From the NCBI RefSeq assembly GCF_045063725.1, contig NZ_CP173695.1: 64,000 nt of DNA. One strand, 5' to 3'. Below are positions 18,701 through 25,893 of this stretch, piece by piece. The stretch comes from Sellimonas catena (GTDB lineage Bacteria; Bacillota; Clostridia; Lachnospirales; Lachnospiraceae). Under the pieces are notes generated by a model. It was not told the origin of the DNA. It made no database searches and saw only the letters and a list, made by a program, of their open reading frames with translations. The position numbers and the translations under genes are program-made. Position 1 is the stretch's first letter; every line of letters starts with the position of its first letter.

Positions 18701-19081
18701 CTGGTACTTCGGATGCTCTTGATTTACCGGTTCCACATAATAGACCGCTTTGTAAGTGTCCGCATGATCTGTCGTAAAATCCTCATCCTTGTCATTCTTT
18801 GCTTCCTCAAATGTGACTTTGACCTTGTTATCATCCTTGATTTCCAGTCCCGTGTAATCTGATTTCACATCAAATACACTGCCTGTTTCAATTTCATAAT
18901 CTTTGGCAGTCACCACCTCATCTTCATCCAGAAGGTCTTTCACTTCCTCATAAAGTGGAGGTTTTTCCTCTGGCTGGATCTCCGCTGCATATGCCGTCAT
19001 CGGAGACAGCACTGTACTAAGCATTGTCATGCCTGCCAGCAAGCCAGATACTACTTTTCTAAAATTACCTTTTTTCTTCAT
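12785..19081 (-). CDS. Giant thioester / CnaB (SpaA-type) surface adhesin
   Basis: A 2098-residue secreted, wall-anchored protein. Residues 1-33 are a signal peptide ending AYAAE. An acidic Ser/Thr/Glu-rich stretch follows, then near residues 250-375 a thioester-type adhesin domain with a candidate thioester cysteine in AIAYCVQP (~279). From about 507 onwards I count 14 successive CnaB/SpaA prealbumin-like modules, each with an early K or D in a VxKxD strand, a GxYxVxE strand and a pro-Gly-Tyr turn, as in domains that form internal Lys-Asn isopeptide bonds. The end has APKTGDN (a sortase-type signal close to LPxTG), a hydrophobic segment and a basic tail. Such proteins occur in Tn1549-like elements and may hold donor and recipient cells together; no sortase gene is in the window. 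A terminator separates it from topB. Confidence 0.9.
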   Translation of the reverse strand: MKKKGNFRKVVSGLLAGMTMLSTVLSPMTAYAAEIQPEEKPPLYEEVKDLLDEDEVVTAKDYEIETGSVFDVKSDYTGLEIKDDNKVKVTFEEAKNDKDEDFTTDHADTYKAVYYVEPVNQEHPKYQISRKLIVREKATEAQTETAGSEAVTESETAGSEQQTEEAEDSEADSEITDIDADEFDDLVEQAQNQDTYDEESGLELHDVLEQAGDEGVDLDAMEEGEIATFEAVSAYSARSTQQVTIEKGPLYRYADYNLGTYLTEPYYISYGNVRAIAYCVQPAKPGPGSGNYTITKIGDNQALAKVCYYGTDAAGSESFFANKHTDFSEGKRFIIIHMAASYANGSSDAFYGTNATGEALAKELYNYCVNKPEIPDVAMSFSKPDVKAYVDRNVQRTENIKFNASSQQKITMDLPKGVKLHNVSTGTVSAAGASVTIGGGTTFYLSAPLTQTRDVSDTFSAKMKGSITKDYSAYKLTTNASVQDLAFVFGEGVADEKYVSLKVSWIEQATIEIVKKDDTANVNLAGAVFGVYSDEACTKLITQMPATDKNGKSSVTIIKTQDTVYLKEITAPQGYVVNATATNVKLVASKTSAVTVENKEQLAELTVYKEGQVLTGAEVSESGTVFHYENRRQKNAVYNVYAGADIVTAYGTKVYSKGDLVKENLTTGENGSVTLKNLHLGTYVVKEAKAPDNFYNGGEEKTVTLTYAGQNKEVVFADVTFNNERQKAEVTVVKQDKDTKKPLEGGIFALYAADDIKNADGVVVVKKGTLIEKATTGEDGKAKFTADLPINHSYSVKEDQAPEGYVRNTEDVYTFKFSYTNDKEATVSFAHTFSNDRVTAKINLFKVDKETGKAVPQGDATLKGAVYGLYAREDIVHPDGATGVIYKAGEQVASLTTDEKGQASVDGLYLGKYYVKEITPPTGYLADTEEHDLECSYEGDMTAEVKRECISSEQVIKQPFQIIKAANNGKTDADLLSGAGFTVYLKSSLTKKADGSYDFDSAKPVVSGENGATEIFTDEKGYACSIPLPFGSYIVRETTTPHNYKPVDDFEVNITENHPNEPQIWRVLLDKEFKAKLKIVKKDDETKKSVLIAGTEFKVYDLDNKKYVEQVTTYPVTTTHKSYFTDSQGYLIMPKNLKIGHYRIEEVNAPEGYTINKNYMEIAVDANTAYQMDSESGDAIITVDYENHPVKGKLTIYKKGEMLSGFKKDFVYEEKYLKGAEFNVYAAENIYTPDYQKDENGNRQLIYAKDALVTTVTTGEDGKAVADNLPLGSYYVVEKTAPEGFVLNHDRSDVAFVYADQDTPVIEQEVTVGDDRQKVAIQVEKQDAENGATVEGAVFGIYNKDDIKAEGKVIVNADTLLQEMTSDKDGIASCTLDLPLGQYYVKELKAPAGFVSSDEVLNLDASYQGQDVKTVKLKTVKKNQPTTVEITKSDVTTGVELDGAKLTVLDREGNVVDQWTSVKDQPHVIKRLTVGEEYTLREEIAPYGYLKATDVKFTLEDTAEIQKVEMKDEVPTGLLIINKNGEFLDKVTLLDNVKGTVEHLFEYVTGSLTDVTFDVFAAEDIKAADGVSKDYYKADEKVGTITTDSNGIAQMDNLPAGKYYVKEVKTAHGYVLDGEPRYVDLSYRDQDTPVITYDEKWQNTRQKVKVTVLKKEKDTDRVLAGGVFGLYTSEDIKNVNGDVLLEKDSLIEQKATDEKGQITFAADLPVDGKYYVKENSAPDGFVTTEEVQEFTFEYAGEDQAEVSYDFTFENQPTTVELTKTDLTTGKELPGAHLKVTDADGNVVDEWTSTEESHVIKELVVGNEYTMTETKPADGYVTAESITFTVENTAEIQKHEMKDDVTKVQISKTDITGDTEIPGAKLTILDKDDQVVESWTSTEEAHYIEKLPIGRYTLREEQAPKGYLLTSDVTFEVKDTGEIQKVVMKDDTAKGKVILNKTDKSSGEPLKGVEFEFRDSKGKVLETLKTDAAGHAESKLYEIAAFKNGKYDTAIKYYLVETKTLDGYTLDQTKHEVTFAYADDSTPVVEVTFNLTNEKPEVPETPSTPDVPQSHEETKVSDAPKTGDNTNIWLPILLLLISTGGMAGLYISRKKIRKQ

Positions 19082-19110
19082 GCTAAGGTCCTCTCTTTCA
19101 TATATTTGTA

Positions 19111-19138
19111 TTAAAACAGACAGTCCTTAGACTGCCTG
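19111..19138 (-). terminator. Intrinsic terminator after topB
   Basis: Minus strand: CAGGCAGTC, loop TAAG, GACTGTCTG followed by TTTTAA. The stem has 9 bp with one mismatch. It lies 12 bp past topB and before the adhesin, so the adhesin may have its own promoter or depend on read-through. Confidence 0.7.
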
Positions 19139-19149
19139 CAATACACTAC

Positions 19150-21222
19150 TTATCGTTGTGGAAAAATAAGATTGAACTGTACATTTCCCTCTCCGGGATC
19201 GACCATCTCCACAGTTGCTTCATACTGTCTCCCTGTTTTTCTTGATACCAGATCCTTATAATGGATTTTTCCTTTAGACAGGAACTTCTTTGCTGCCACC
19301 TTATCCATCTTTTTTCCCTGGCTTGCAAGAAATTTATCATTTTTCCATAAGGTAAAAGCACATTTCCGGTCAGAACAGTAAAAATTTACTTTTCCTTCCC
19401 TGACATCTGCTCCACAGCGGGGACATTTGCCAATGACTTCTCCTTTTGCCTTTCCCTGAAACTGATTTTTCTTCTCTTCTGAAATCCCCTGATACCTGGC
19501 AACCAGTTCCTGCATCAGCTCTGTAATCCCATTTAGGAATTCATCTGCTGTCTCTGTATTCTGGGCAATATGATTCAATGCCATTTCCCACTCTGCGGTC
19601 ATCTTCGGAGATTTAATCTCATCCGGTAGAACCGTAATCAGCACATTTCCATCATCTGTCGGCACCAGATTTTTCTTTTCCCTTTTCACAAAGCCAGACT
19701 GAATCAGTTTTTCAATGATTGCTGCCCTTGTTGCAGGAGTACCAAGTCCTTTCTTTTCTGTATCTTCGGTCAGCTCTTCATTCCCTGCACGTTCCATCGC
19801 AGAAAGCAGGGTATCTTCTGTGTACTGTTTCGGTGGCTGTGTAAAATGCTCCGATACAAAAGAATCACAGGGACCATAATGCTTGCCTGCCCAGATATCC
19901 AACTCCGGCTCTTCTTTTTCTGCAATGATTCCAAAGAACTGTTTCAGTTTTTTCTCAATTGTCTTGAACCCTTCCTGTTTTGTTTTCTTTGCATTGAGAT
20001 AAAACGTATGATAATTGCAGGTAATCTGACATTTATGACTCTCATAAATATAAGGATCTGCAGTTGCTGTCAGAACCCTGGCACTGATCAAATACAAAAT
20101 CTTGCGGCTTCGTTCTTTCAGTTCACCAATATCTGCTTTGGCTACTTCCATGGTTGGGATAATCGCATGGTGATCGGATACTTTCTTTGAATTTAATACC
20201 TTACTCACGTCCGGTTGATATTCCAGACCTTCAGCATAAGGCATTTTCCCAAATAACATCTGAATCAGAGTTTCTGTACTTTCTCCCATCTCATCTGTCA
20301 GATACTGGCTGTCTGTTCTCGGATAAGTGACAAGCTTCTGCTCATACATCTCCTGCACAGCATCCAATGTCTGCTGTGCGGTATAGCCAAACATTCTGTT
20401 AGCTTCCCTCTGCAGGGTGGTCAGATCATAAAGCTTCGGAGGGCGGACCGTTTTCTCTTTCACATCATCCTTCTCCACTTCGCACATGCGCTCCTGACAC
20501 TCTGCAGCCACTTTATCTGCATCTTCTTTTTTCTGAAAATTCTCTGTGACCGCATCCATATCGTCAAATTTGATATGAGCCATATAATATTTCTCTTTGG
20601 TAAATTCCTTGATCTTCTGATTTCGATCCACGATCATGGCAAGTGTTGGTGTCTGTACTCTTCCAACTTTCAGATTCTGGTTATACAGAACAGAAAAAAG
20701 ACGGCTCGCATTGATTCCCACCAGCCAGTCAGCCTTTGCCCTGCAAAGAGCTGACTGATAGAGACTGTCATAACACGAACCGTCTTTTAATGACGCAAAT
20801 CCATCTTTAATTGCCTGTTCTTCCATGGAAGAGATCCAGAGTCGCTTCATCGGCTTTTTACATCCTGCCTGCTCATACACCAGACGGAAGATCAGCTCAC
20901 CTTCACGTCCTGCATCAGTGGCACAGATCACTTCATCTACTTTGGAATCTCTCATAAGTTTCTTTAAGATTCCAAACTGCTTTTTCGTACCTTCCAATAC
21001 CTTATGTTTCCAACATTCTGGCACAATCGGCAGATCATCATATCTCCATTTTTTATATTTTTCATCGTATTCCGATGCATCACATAATCCAACCAGATGT
21101 CCTACGCACCAGGAAACGATATAACCGTTTCCCTCCACGTAGCCATCTTTTCTTGTTCTGGCTCCAAGCACGGAAGCCAGTGCCATCGCAACCGATGGCT
21201 TTTCTGCAATCACTAATTTCAT
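19150..21222 (-). CDS. topB: DNA topoisomerase III (ICE-encoded)
   Basis: A 690-residue type IA topoisomerase that passes single DNA strands through a transient break. The N-terminal Toprim domain starts MKLVIAEKPSVAMALASVLG and contains CATDAGREGELIFR. The active-site tyrosine is in LVTYPRTDSQYL near residue 300. A zinc-ribbon (CPRCGADV then YCSDRKC) lies near the C-terminus. This is the usual length for plasmid and ICE TopB proteins, which are thought to resolve replicating or transferring DNA. The ATG follows directly on the stop of the DUF4366 gene, as in the equivalent C. difficile elements. Confidence 0.95.
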   Translation of the reverse strand: MKLVIAEKPSVAMALASVLGARTRKDGYVEGNGYIVSWCVGHLVGLCDASEYDEKYKKWRYDDLPIVPECWKHKVLEGTKKQFGILKKLMRDSKVDEVICATDAGREGELIFRLVYEQAGCKKPMKRLWISSMEEQAIKDGFASLKDGSCYDSLYQSALCRAKADWLVGINASRLFSVLYNQNLKVGRVQTPTLAMIVDRNQKIKEFTKEKYYMAHIKFDDMDAVTENFQKKEDADKVAAECQERMCEVEKDDVKEKTVRPPKLYDLTTLQREANRMFGYTAQQTLDAVQEMYEQKLVTYPRTDSQYLTDEMGESTETLIQMLFGKMPYAEGLEYQPDVSKVLNSKKVSDHHAIIPTMEVAKADIGELKERSRKILYLISARVLTATADPYIYESHKCQITCNYHTFYLNAKKTKQEGFKTIEKKLKQFFGIIAEKEEPELDIWAGKHYGPCDSFVSEHFTQPPKQYTEDTLLSAMERAGNEELTEDTEKKGLGTPATRAAIIEKLIQSGFVKREKKNLVPTDDGNVLITVLPDEIKSPKMTAEWEMALNHIAQNTETADEFLNGITELMQELVARYQGISEEKKNQFQGKAKGEVIGKCPRCGADVREGKVNFYCSDRKCAFTLWKNDKFLASQGKKMDKVAAKKFLSKGKIHYKDLVSRKTGRQYEATVEMVDPGEGNVQFNLIFPQR

Positions 21223-22650
21223 TTACTCCTGCTCCTCTTCTTCATCTTCTAGTACCTCATCATTGAAATCTTCATCTTTCAAAACTTCTGTCCCTGCATT
21301 TTCCTGTTCTTCCTGCTCATCTGCATCGTCTACCTCCCGTTTTTCTGACTCTGAATCTTCGGATTCATTTTCATCCTCTTCCATCTCATCTTCATCATCA
21401 TATTCATGTTTCGGTTTGTAGACTTTCAAGTAATAACCACCTGCCGCAGCTCCAACAGCAACCAATCCGATCAGTAGATAAGTCCCTGCCAAACTTTTGT
21501 CTTCTGGCATCTGAATTTCATCCTCTACCTTATCTTTCTCATCTGTCTCTGTCGTTTCCGGCTTTTCTTCTTCAGCCTGTTTCTCTGGTTCTGCATAAAC
21601 AATATCTACTTCCGGAAGTGTCACAGAATCAGAAAGTGTGAAGTTCATCAGGTCTTTCTCACTGACTTCGGTAAGGAAATACACATTATCCTGAGATTTT
21701 GAATTGTCGATGATCAGATAAAAAATCTTACCACTCTTAGTTGAAATGGTATAAAACTCTTTTGTGCCTTCCGTAGCTGTTTTGGTAACAGAATCTGCTG
21801 TCTCGCCTTCTTTATTAAGCTGTTCCTCAATACCTGTCACTGTCCGATCATCCACAGTTCCTTTTGCATCTGTTGGCTCAGAAGCCTGTGCATCCTGCGG
21901 AAGTGGTGAAGTCGTTGTTTTCTCAGTCCCAGTTGCATCTGCACTGGTCGTGGTTGCCATCGCACCATTGCTGTCACCTGAAGTTTTCTGTTTCTCTGCC
22001 TGCTTCTTTGCCCATTCATAATAAGGATTCTGCAACACATACTTTTCAGAAGTATTTCCGGCACCATCCGTTACCGTGATTTCAATCTGTTTTGTTGTAA
22101 AATCTTTCTGTGTCAGTTGCACTCTCAGCATTCCATCCTTCAGATCTGTATAAGTGGTGCCATTAACTGTCACAGAAGTAATGCCGGAAACGGTATCATT
22201 TCCCTGAATCGTCAGTACACCATCTGTCAGAGATGCAGAAAGCGTAGGCTTTTCTGTGTCATAACACTTAATAGAGCGATTCTGCTCATAGACCTTCCCC
22301 TCACCATCTGTCACACGCACATAGACCGTCTGATTACCAGTAATGGAAATACTTCCATTCCCTGTCACATCCTGCCAGCTTCCGTCTTTCCCAGCTTTCG
22401 CTTCAATTTTTGTGATAGAAAATCCTTCTGGCATATGACTGGCATCCACAGTAATTGCGACTGCCGTTTCCCCCTGTCTCCAGCCATCTGGCTTTTCAAT
22501 CGTAATTGCGGGTGCTGTATTCTCTGCCGCTAACACACTCTGTGTCTGCAACATAGGCGATGTCAAGCAAAGAATCGTTGTTGCCGCAAGCAATCCTTTT
22601 TTCACGCTATTTTTAGATTTCTTCTGTTTCATCTTCTCTAAATTCATCAT
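21223..22650 (-). CDS. DUF4366 / CD1107-type secreted membrane-anchored protein
   Basis: A 475-residue protein with a signal peptide (residues 1-41, ending VLAAEN). Two Ig-like or bacterial beta-sandwich repeats follow (VYVRVTDGEGKVYEQN, then IEITVTDGAGNTSEK), then a low-complexity linker, then the DUF4366 region with FYTISTKSGKIFYLIIDN. A single membrane helix near 392-412 is followed by a ~60-residue tail of almost pure Asp/Glu. Members sit in the same place in Tn1549/CTn elements; the function is unknown but a role in the extracellular part of the conjugation channel is likely. Its start overlaps the end of the DUF4315 gene by 38 nt. The gene begins ATG ATG after GGAGGAAACAAGG. Confidence 0.85.
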   Translation of the reverse strand: MMNLEKMKQKKSKNSVKKGLLAATTILCLTSPMLQTQSVLAAENTAPAITIEKPDGWRQGETAVAITVDASHMPEGFSITKIEAKAGKDGSWQDVTGNGSISITGNQTVYVRVTDGEGKVYEQNRSIKCYDTEKPTLSASLTDGVLTIQGNDTVSGITSVTVNGTTYTDLKDGMLRVQLTQKDFTTKQIEITVTDGAGNTSEKYVLQNPYYEWAKKQAEKQKTSGDSNGAMATTTSADATGTEKTTTSPLPQDAQASEPTDAKGTVDDRTVTGIEEQLNKEGETADSVTKTATEGTKEFYTISTKSGKIFYLIIDNSKSQDNVYFLTEVSEKDLMNFTLSDSVTLPEVDIVYAEPEKQAEEEKPETTETDEKDKVEDEIQMPEDKSLAGTYLLIGLVAVGAAAGGYYLKVYKPKHEYDDEDEMEEDENESEDSESEKREVDDADEQEEQENAGTEVLKDEDFNDEVLEDEEEEQE

Positions 22651-22906
22651 CAGACCTTGTTTCCTCCTTCTGTATTTCTACCCTGCCGGGCAGTTCATTT
22701 TTCATTCTCTTTTTGAAAGCTTCCAGCTCTGGAATGCTCATATCCATTGCACGGATAATTTTTACAATTTCCAGATTTTCCGCTTCTGTTTTTGCTATCT
22801 CCGCAGCCTTGAAACGCTTTAAATCTGCTTCATATCTGGCTTTGGATGCTTCCATTTTTTCCTTGGCTTTCTCATAATCTGCCGTTGCTTTTTCAAGACT
22901 TTTCAT
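22613..22906 (-). CDS. DUF4315 family coiled-coil protein
   Basis: A 97-residue helical protein: residues 1-50 are a charged coiled coil (MKSLEKATADYEKAKEKMEA onwards) and a MDMSIPELEAFKKRMK segment identifies DUF4315, a small protein always found in this place in Tn1549-like elements. I chose the ATG at 22906 because GGAAAGGAG precedes it; the frame is open further upstream but lacks a ribosome site there. It overlaps the next gene by 38 nt, suggesting coupled translation. The function is unknown. Confidence 0.85.
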   Translation of the reverse strand: MKSLEKATADYEKAKEKMEASKARYEADLKRFKAAEIAKTEAENLEIVKIIRAMDMSIPELEAFKKRMKNELPGRVEIQKEETRSDDEFREDETEEI

Positions 22907-22946
22907 CGCTTCTCCTTTCCGGACGGCTGTTACACCGCCCTTTTCC

Positions 22947-25763
22947 TTACCATCGTCCGAATCCATAGAAATGACTCTGCCAGTATGGAGAGTTGATGGA
23001 CGTATACTGCACCGGATGCCCACAATGGATCATCTGACCATTGCCCACATAGATTCCGATATGCGTTACCGGAACTCCTGCATCGTAAGTACCTGTAAAG
23101 AAGATCAGATCTCCTGGCTGTGCTTCTGACTGAGATACCGGCGTACAAATGTCATACAATCCCTGTGCCGTTAATCTTCCTGTATTCCTTACACCTGAAT
23201 GTGTCAGGCAGTAACTTACGAATCCAGAACAGTCAAATCCACTTGGCGAATATCCACCCCACACATACGGTGTCCCAAGATATCTCGCTGCTTCATTTAA
23301 CAAACGCTGTGCTGCTTCACTGGTATATTCATTGCCGCCAAATCCTGCCCCTTCTCCTGTTTCCAGATAAAAGATCGGGTTTAACCGCTCTCCATTTTTC
23401 AGAAGTTCAATGTGAAGATGGCTTCCTGTAGAATTTCCAGTATTTCCTACAAGCCCTATCTCATCACCTTTCGTGACGGATGCTCCTGCAGATACACTCC
23501 GGCTGCTTAAATGTGCATACCGCAGTTCATAGCCTTTACTGTCCTTGATCACAACATAATTGCCATAGCTGTCGTTATAAGCAGAAGTTGTAACCGTTCC
23601 GGTCAGCCCTGCCATTACTTTTGTCCCTTCCGGTGCTCCGATATCCATACCATTATGAAGCTGATTTGCTCCTGATATTGGATGAATCCTGTATCCATAA
23701 TAGCTGGTCACACTGGAATACCAGTTAAAATCAACCGGTGTTGCAAACATCTGCAAGTTGCCTTTTGTATCGTTGTAGGCACTGAACAGTTCTTTCTGGA
23801 AAAATCCCAACCTGTCCTGACAGATTGACATCAGGTTTCCACTATTTAAGGTGACATTCAGCACATCTACATCTCTTGTCCTGGTCACTTCCACTTCATT
23901 GCTTCCATTATCATCTGCCAGATAACATTCCCATGTTTGATGTCCATGTGCAGATGCTGCCGCATGACTGTCATAATAGACATCAAACTGTACACCGTAT
24001 CTTGCGAAAGCTCCGGTATCTTCTACGGTATATTCGACACCATTCATAACTACCTTTGTTCCCATTGGTACAAACGGATTGGAAGCATCTACCGCTAAGG
24101 TATGATTGGCAGTTGGATATGCTCCACTGGCAGTCGGTCCTCCGCTCCAAATACCACAACAGATTGGGCAGTTGCAATAGCCACTGGTAACAACCTGTCC
24201 CAAAGATTCTCCAACCCTTACTGTCGCAGTCTCTGTCACAGTCTCATTCACTGCTTCAGTAGTCAGATGGTATTGCTCTGCAAACAACGCATCCAGTTCT
24301 GGCTTCACCTGCTCAAACGTAAACTCCTCATATTTTGCAGACAGGTAACTGATCAGGATAAACGGATCATGCTCTATCGGACCAATATCATAGCGGTACT
24401 CATCATGCCCCGGTTCTTCCGATTCCATGTTGTTGATCCGCTCCTGCAGATTAGCTTCCAGCTGTGTGTAATACAGTTCCGCTTCCCGGATTGCCTGATC
24501 CGATGACAGATAACTGGTTCCGGTATAAGTGATCACATTTTGTAAAAACACTGCAGAGCAAGACGTGACATTCGTTATGATCAGAAACATCAATCCGATC
24601 AGAACTGCTACACTGATATACACCTTCCGGTTTTCTTTAAAGAAGTTGGTGACTTTGCCGCCAATCTTCTTGATATAATCAATCGTACCTTTTGTAGCTG
24701 TTCCTACTGTCTGTTCACTTCTCTTCGCTTTGGCATAATCCCGTTTGATCTGTTGCTTCTGAATCTGTTTTTTCAGTTTCTTCTGCTCCTGACGGGCTGC
24801 AGCCTGTGTCTGTTTCTCTGCCTGTCTTTCAAGTCTGCTTCTTTTTCTGGATGCCCTCTGTTTCCTGCGTCTGGCACTTCTCTGTTCCAGCCGGTAAACA
24901 CCTTCGCCGCTTTCTTCTAACTTATGGGCACCTTCTACCGCCGCATTATCATCTTCATTTTTGCTGATCTCACGGTGCAATGCTGCGGAAGTTGCACTTC
25001 CTGCTTTCTTGACAACAGAAGTTTTTTCAGTTTTCACAGATTCCCCTTCTCCAAACTTCAAGCGGGATTTCTTCTTTCCAGGAGCTTCCCCTTCATTTGC
25101 CTGATAGACCTGTGCTTTCTTGGAATGCTGCTTTGCTTCCTTTTTCTTTCTTGCTTCTTCATAAGAAAACTTTTTGGCTTTTTCTTTCTGTTTCTGATGG
25201 CGGAAATTGACTCCATCCGTATCCATCTGGTTCAATTTCTCCATATCTTTGTCATTTTTCACAGAAGCACCAGTTTCCTCATAAGCAAACTTCAAACGTT
25301 GTTTTTGTTTTGGCTTTTTGCTGCCACCTGTCTGATTTCTCCGGCTGTCTCCTCTGTTTTCTGATAGATCAGCACGTTTTTCTTTCAGTCTCCCTGACTG
25401 TCCGGCTTCGGATTTTTCTGCAAGTCTGGATTCTTTTCCGACTTCAGCACGGATTCTTTTTCTATTTTGCTGTTTACTACACTGTCCAAAATCCTCACTT
25501 TGCTTCTCTGTCCGTATCAGTTCCGGTGCATCTCTGGATTTTTGCACAGAGGGTCGAATATTTTTCCCACTCCGTTCAGACTGGCGGGGAGACTTATCCA
25601 CAAGGTTTTCTTCTTTTTCCCCCTGTTTTCTTCCCATCTGCACATCACCGACACGGTTACTGACACGAACAGAAGATTTATCTGTCAGGTTTTCTTCCAC
25701 CAGACCATCCTTGGTCATCTTCTGGACTTTCTTGTCTCTGACTTTCATTCTCTGTTCTGCCAC
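22947..25763 (-). CDS. Conjugation cell-wall hydrolase (3D, M23 and NlpC/P60 domains; CD1108 type)
   Basis: A 938-residue protein. The first ~360 residues are very basic and charged (Lys/Arg/Glu/Gln-rich) and cytoplasmic. A membrane helix lies near 380-400. Outside follow a 3D (RlpA-like) domain near 520-605 with DASNPFVPMGTKV, an M23 metallopeptidase-like domain near 690-790 (HNGMDIGAPEGT and GSHLHIELL), and a C-terminal NlpC/P60 cysteine peptidase near 818-938 (GFDCSGFVSYC with the catalytic Cys near 841, and VTHIGIYVGNG). It should cut peptidoglycan to let the transfer channel through. The combination of two peptidase folds plus 3D is typical of CD1108-like ICE proteins. DUF3789 lies immediately upstream. 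Confidence 0.92.
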   Translation of the reverse strand: MAEQRMKVRDKKVQKMTKDGLVEENLTDKSSVRVSNRVGDVQMGRKQGEKEENLVDKSPRQSERSGKNIRPSVQKSRDAPELIRTEKQSEDFGQCSKQQNRKRIRAEVGKESRLAEKSEAGQSGRLKEKRADLSENRGDSRRNQTGGSKKPKQKQRLKFAYEETGASVKNDKDMEKLNQMDTDGVNFRHQKQKEKAKKFSYEEARKKKEAKQHSKKAQVYQANEGEAPGKKKSRLKFGEGESVKTEKTSVVKKAGSATSAALHREISKNEDDNAAVEGAHKLEESGEGVYRLEQRSARRRKQRASRKRSRLERQAEKQTQAAARQEQKKLKKQIQKQQIKRDYAKAKRSEQTVGTATKGTIDYIKKIGGKVTNFFKENRKVYISVAVLIGLMFLIITNVTSCSAVFLQNVITYTGTSYLSSDQAIREAELYYTQLEANLQERINNMESEEPGHDEYRYDIGPIEHDPFILISYLSAKYEEFTFEQVKPELDALFAEQYHLTTEAVNETVTETATVRVGESLGQVVTSGYCNCPICCGIWSGGPTASGAYPTANHTLAVDASNPFVPMGTKVVMNGVEYTVEDTGAFARYGVQFDVYYDSHAAASAHGHQTWECYLADDNGSNEVEVTRTRDVDVLNVTLNSGNLMSICQDRLGFFQKELFSAYNDTKGNLQMFATPVDFNWYSSVTSYYGYRIHPISGANQLHNGMDIGAPEGTKVMAGLTGTVTTSAYNDSYGNYVVIKDSKGYELRYAHLSSRSVSAGASVTKGDEIGLVGNTGNSTGSHLHIELLKNGERLNPIFYLETGEGAGFGGNEYTSEAAQRLLNEAARYLGTPYVWGGYSPSGFDCSGFVSYCLTHSGVRNTGRLTAQGLYDICTPVSQSEAQPGDLIFFTGTYDAGVPVTHIGIYVGNGQMIHCGHPVQYTSINSPYWQSHFYGFGRW

Positions 25764-25766
25764 TGA

Positions 25767-25877
25767 TTACTCCTCCTTCTTCGGATACCCTTTCCCTGCC
25801 TGTAATAAACAGAGAAAAGCGATGCCAAATACAGCACCGCCACTAAAAGTTAATACATATGAAATTGCTCGTACCAT
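25767..25877 (-). CDS. DUF3789-type small membrane protein (36 residues)
   Basis: A 36-codon gene with start ATG at 25875-25877 after AAAGGAGAAAGC and a TAA 3 bp before the cell-wall hydrolase. The product MVRAISYVLTFSGGAVFGIA plus FLCLLQAGKGYPKKEE is a single membrane helix with a basic tail, as in DUF3789. Such genes lie between virB4 and the hydrolase in many Tn1549-like elements; the role is unknown. Length and conservation of place, rather than any motif, support the call. Confidence 0.75.
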   Translation of the reverse strand: MVRAISYVLTFSGGAVFGIAFLCLLQAGKGYPKKEE

Positions 25878-25893
25878 TGCTTTCTCCTTTGAT

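Noticed and set aside
22907..23023. Longer start for the DUF4315 gene
   Set aside because: The extension overlaps the hydrolase gene end, lacks a ribosome site and is not family-like; ATG 22906 follows GGAAAGGAG.
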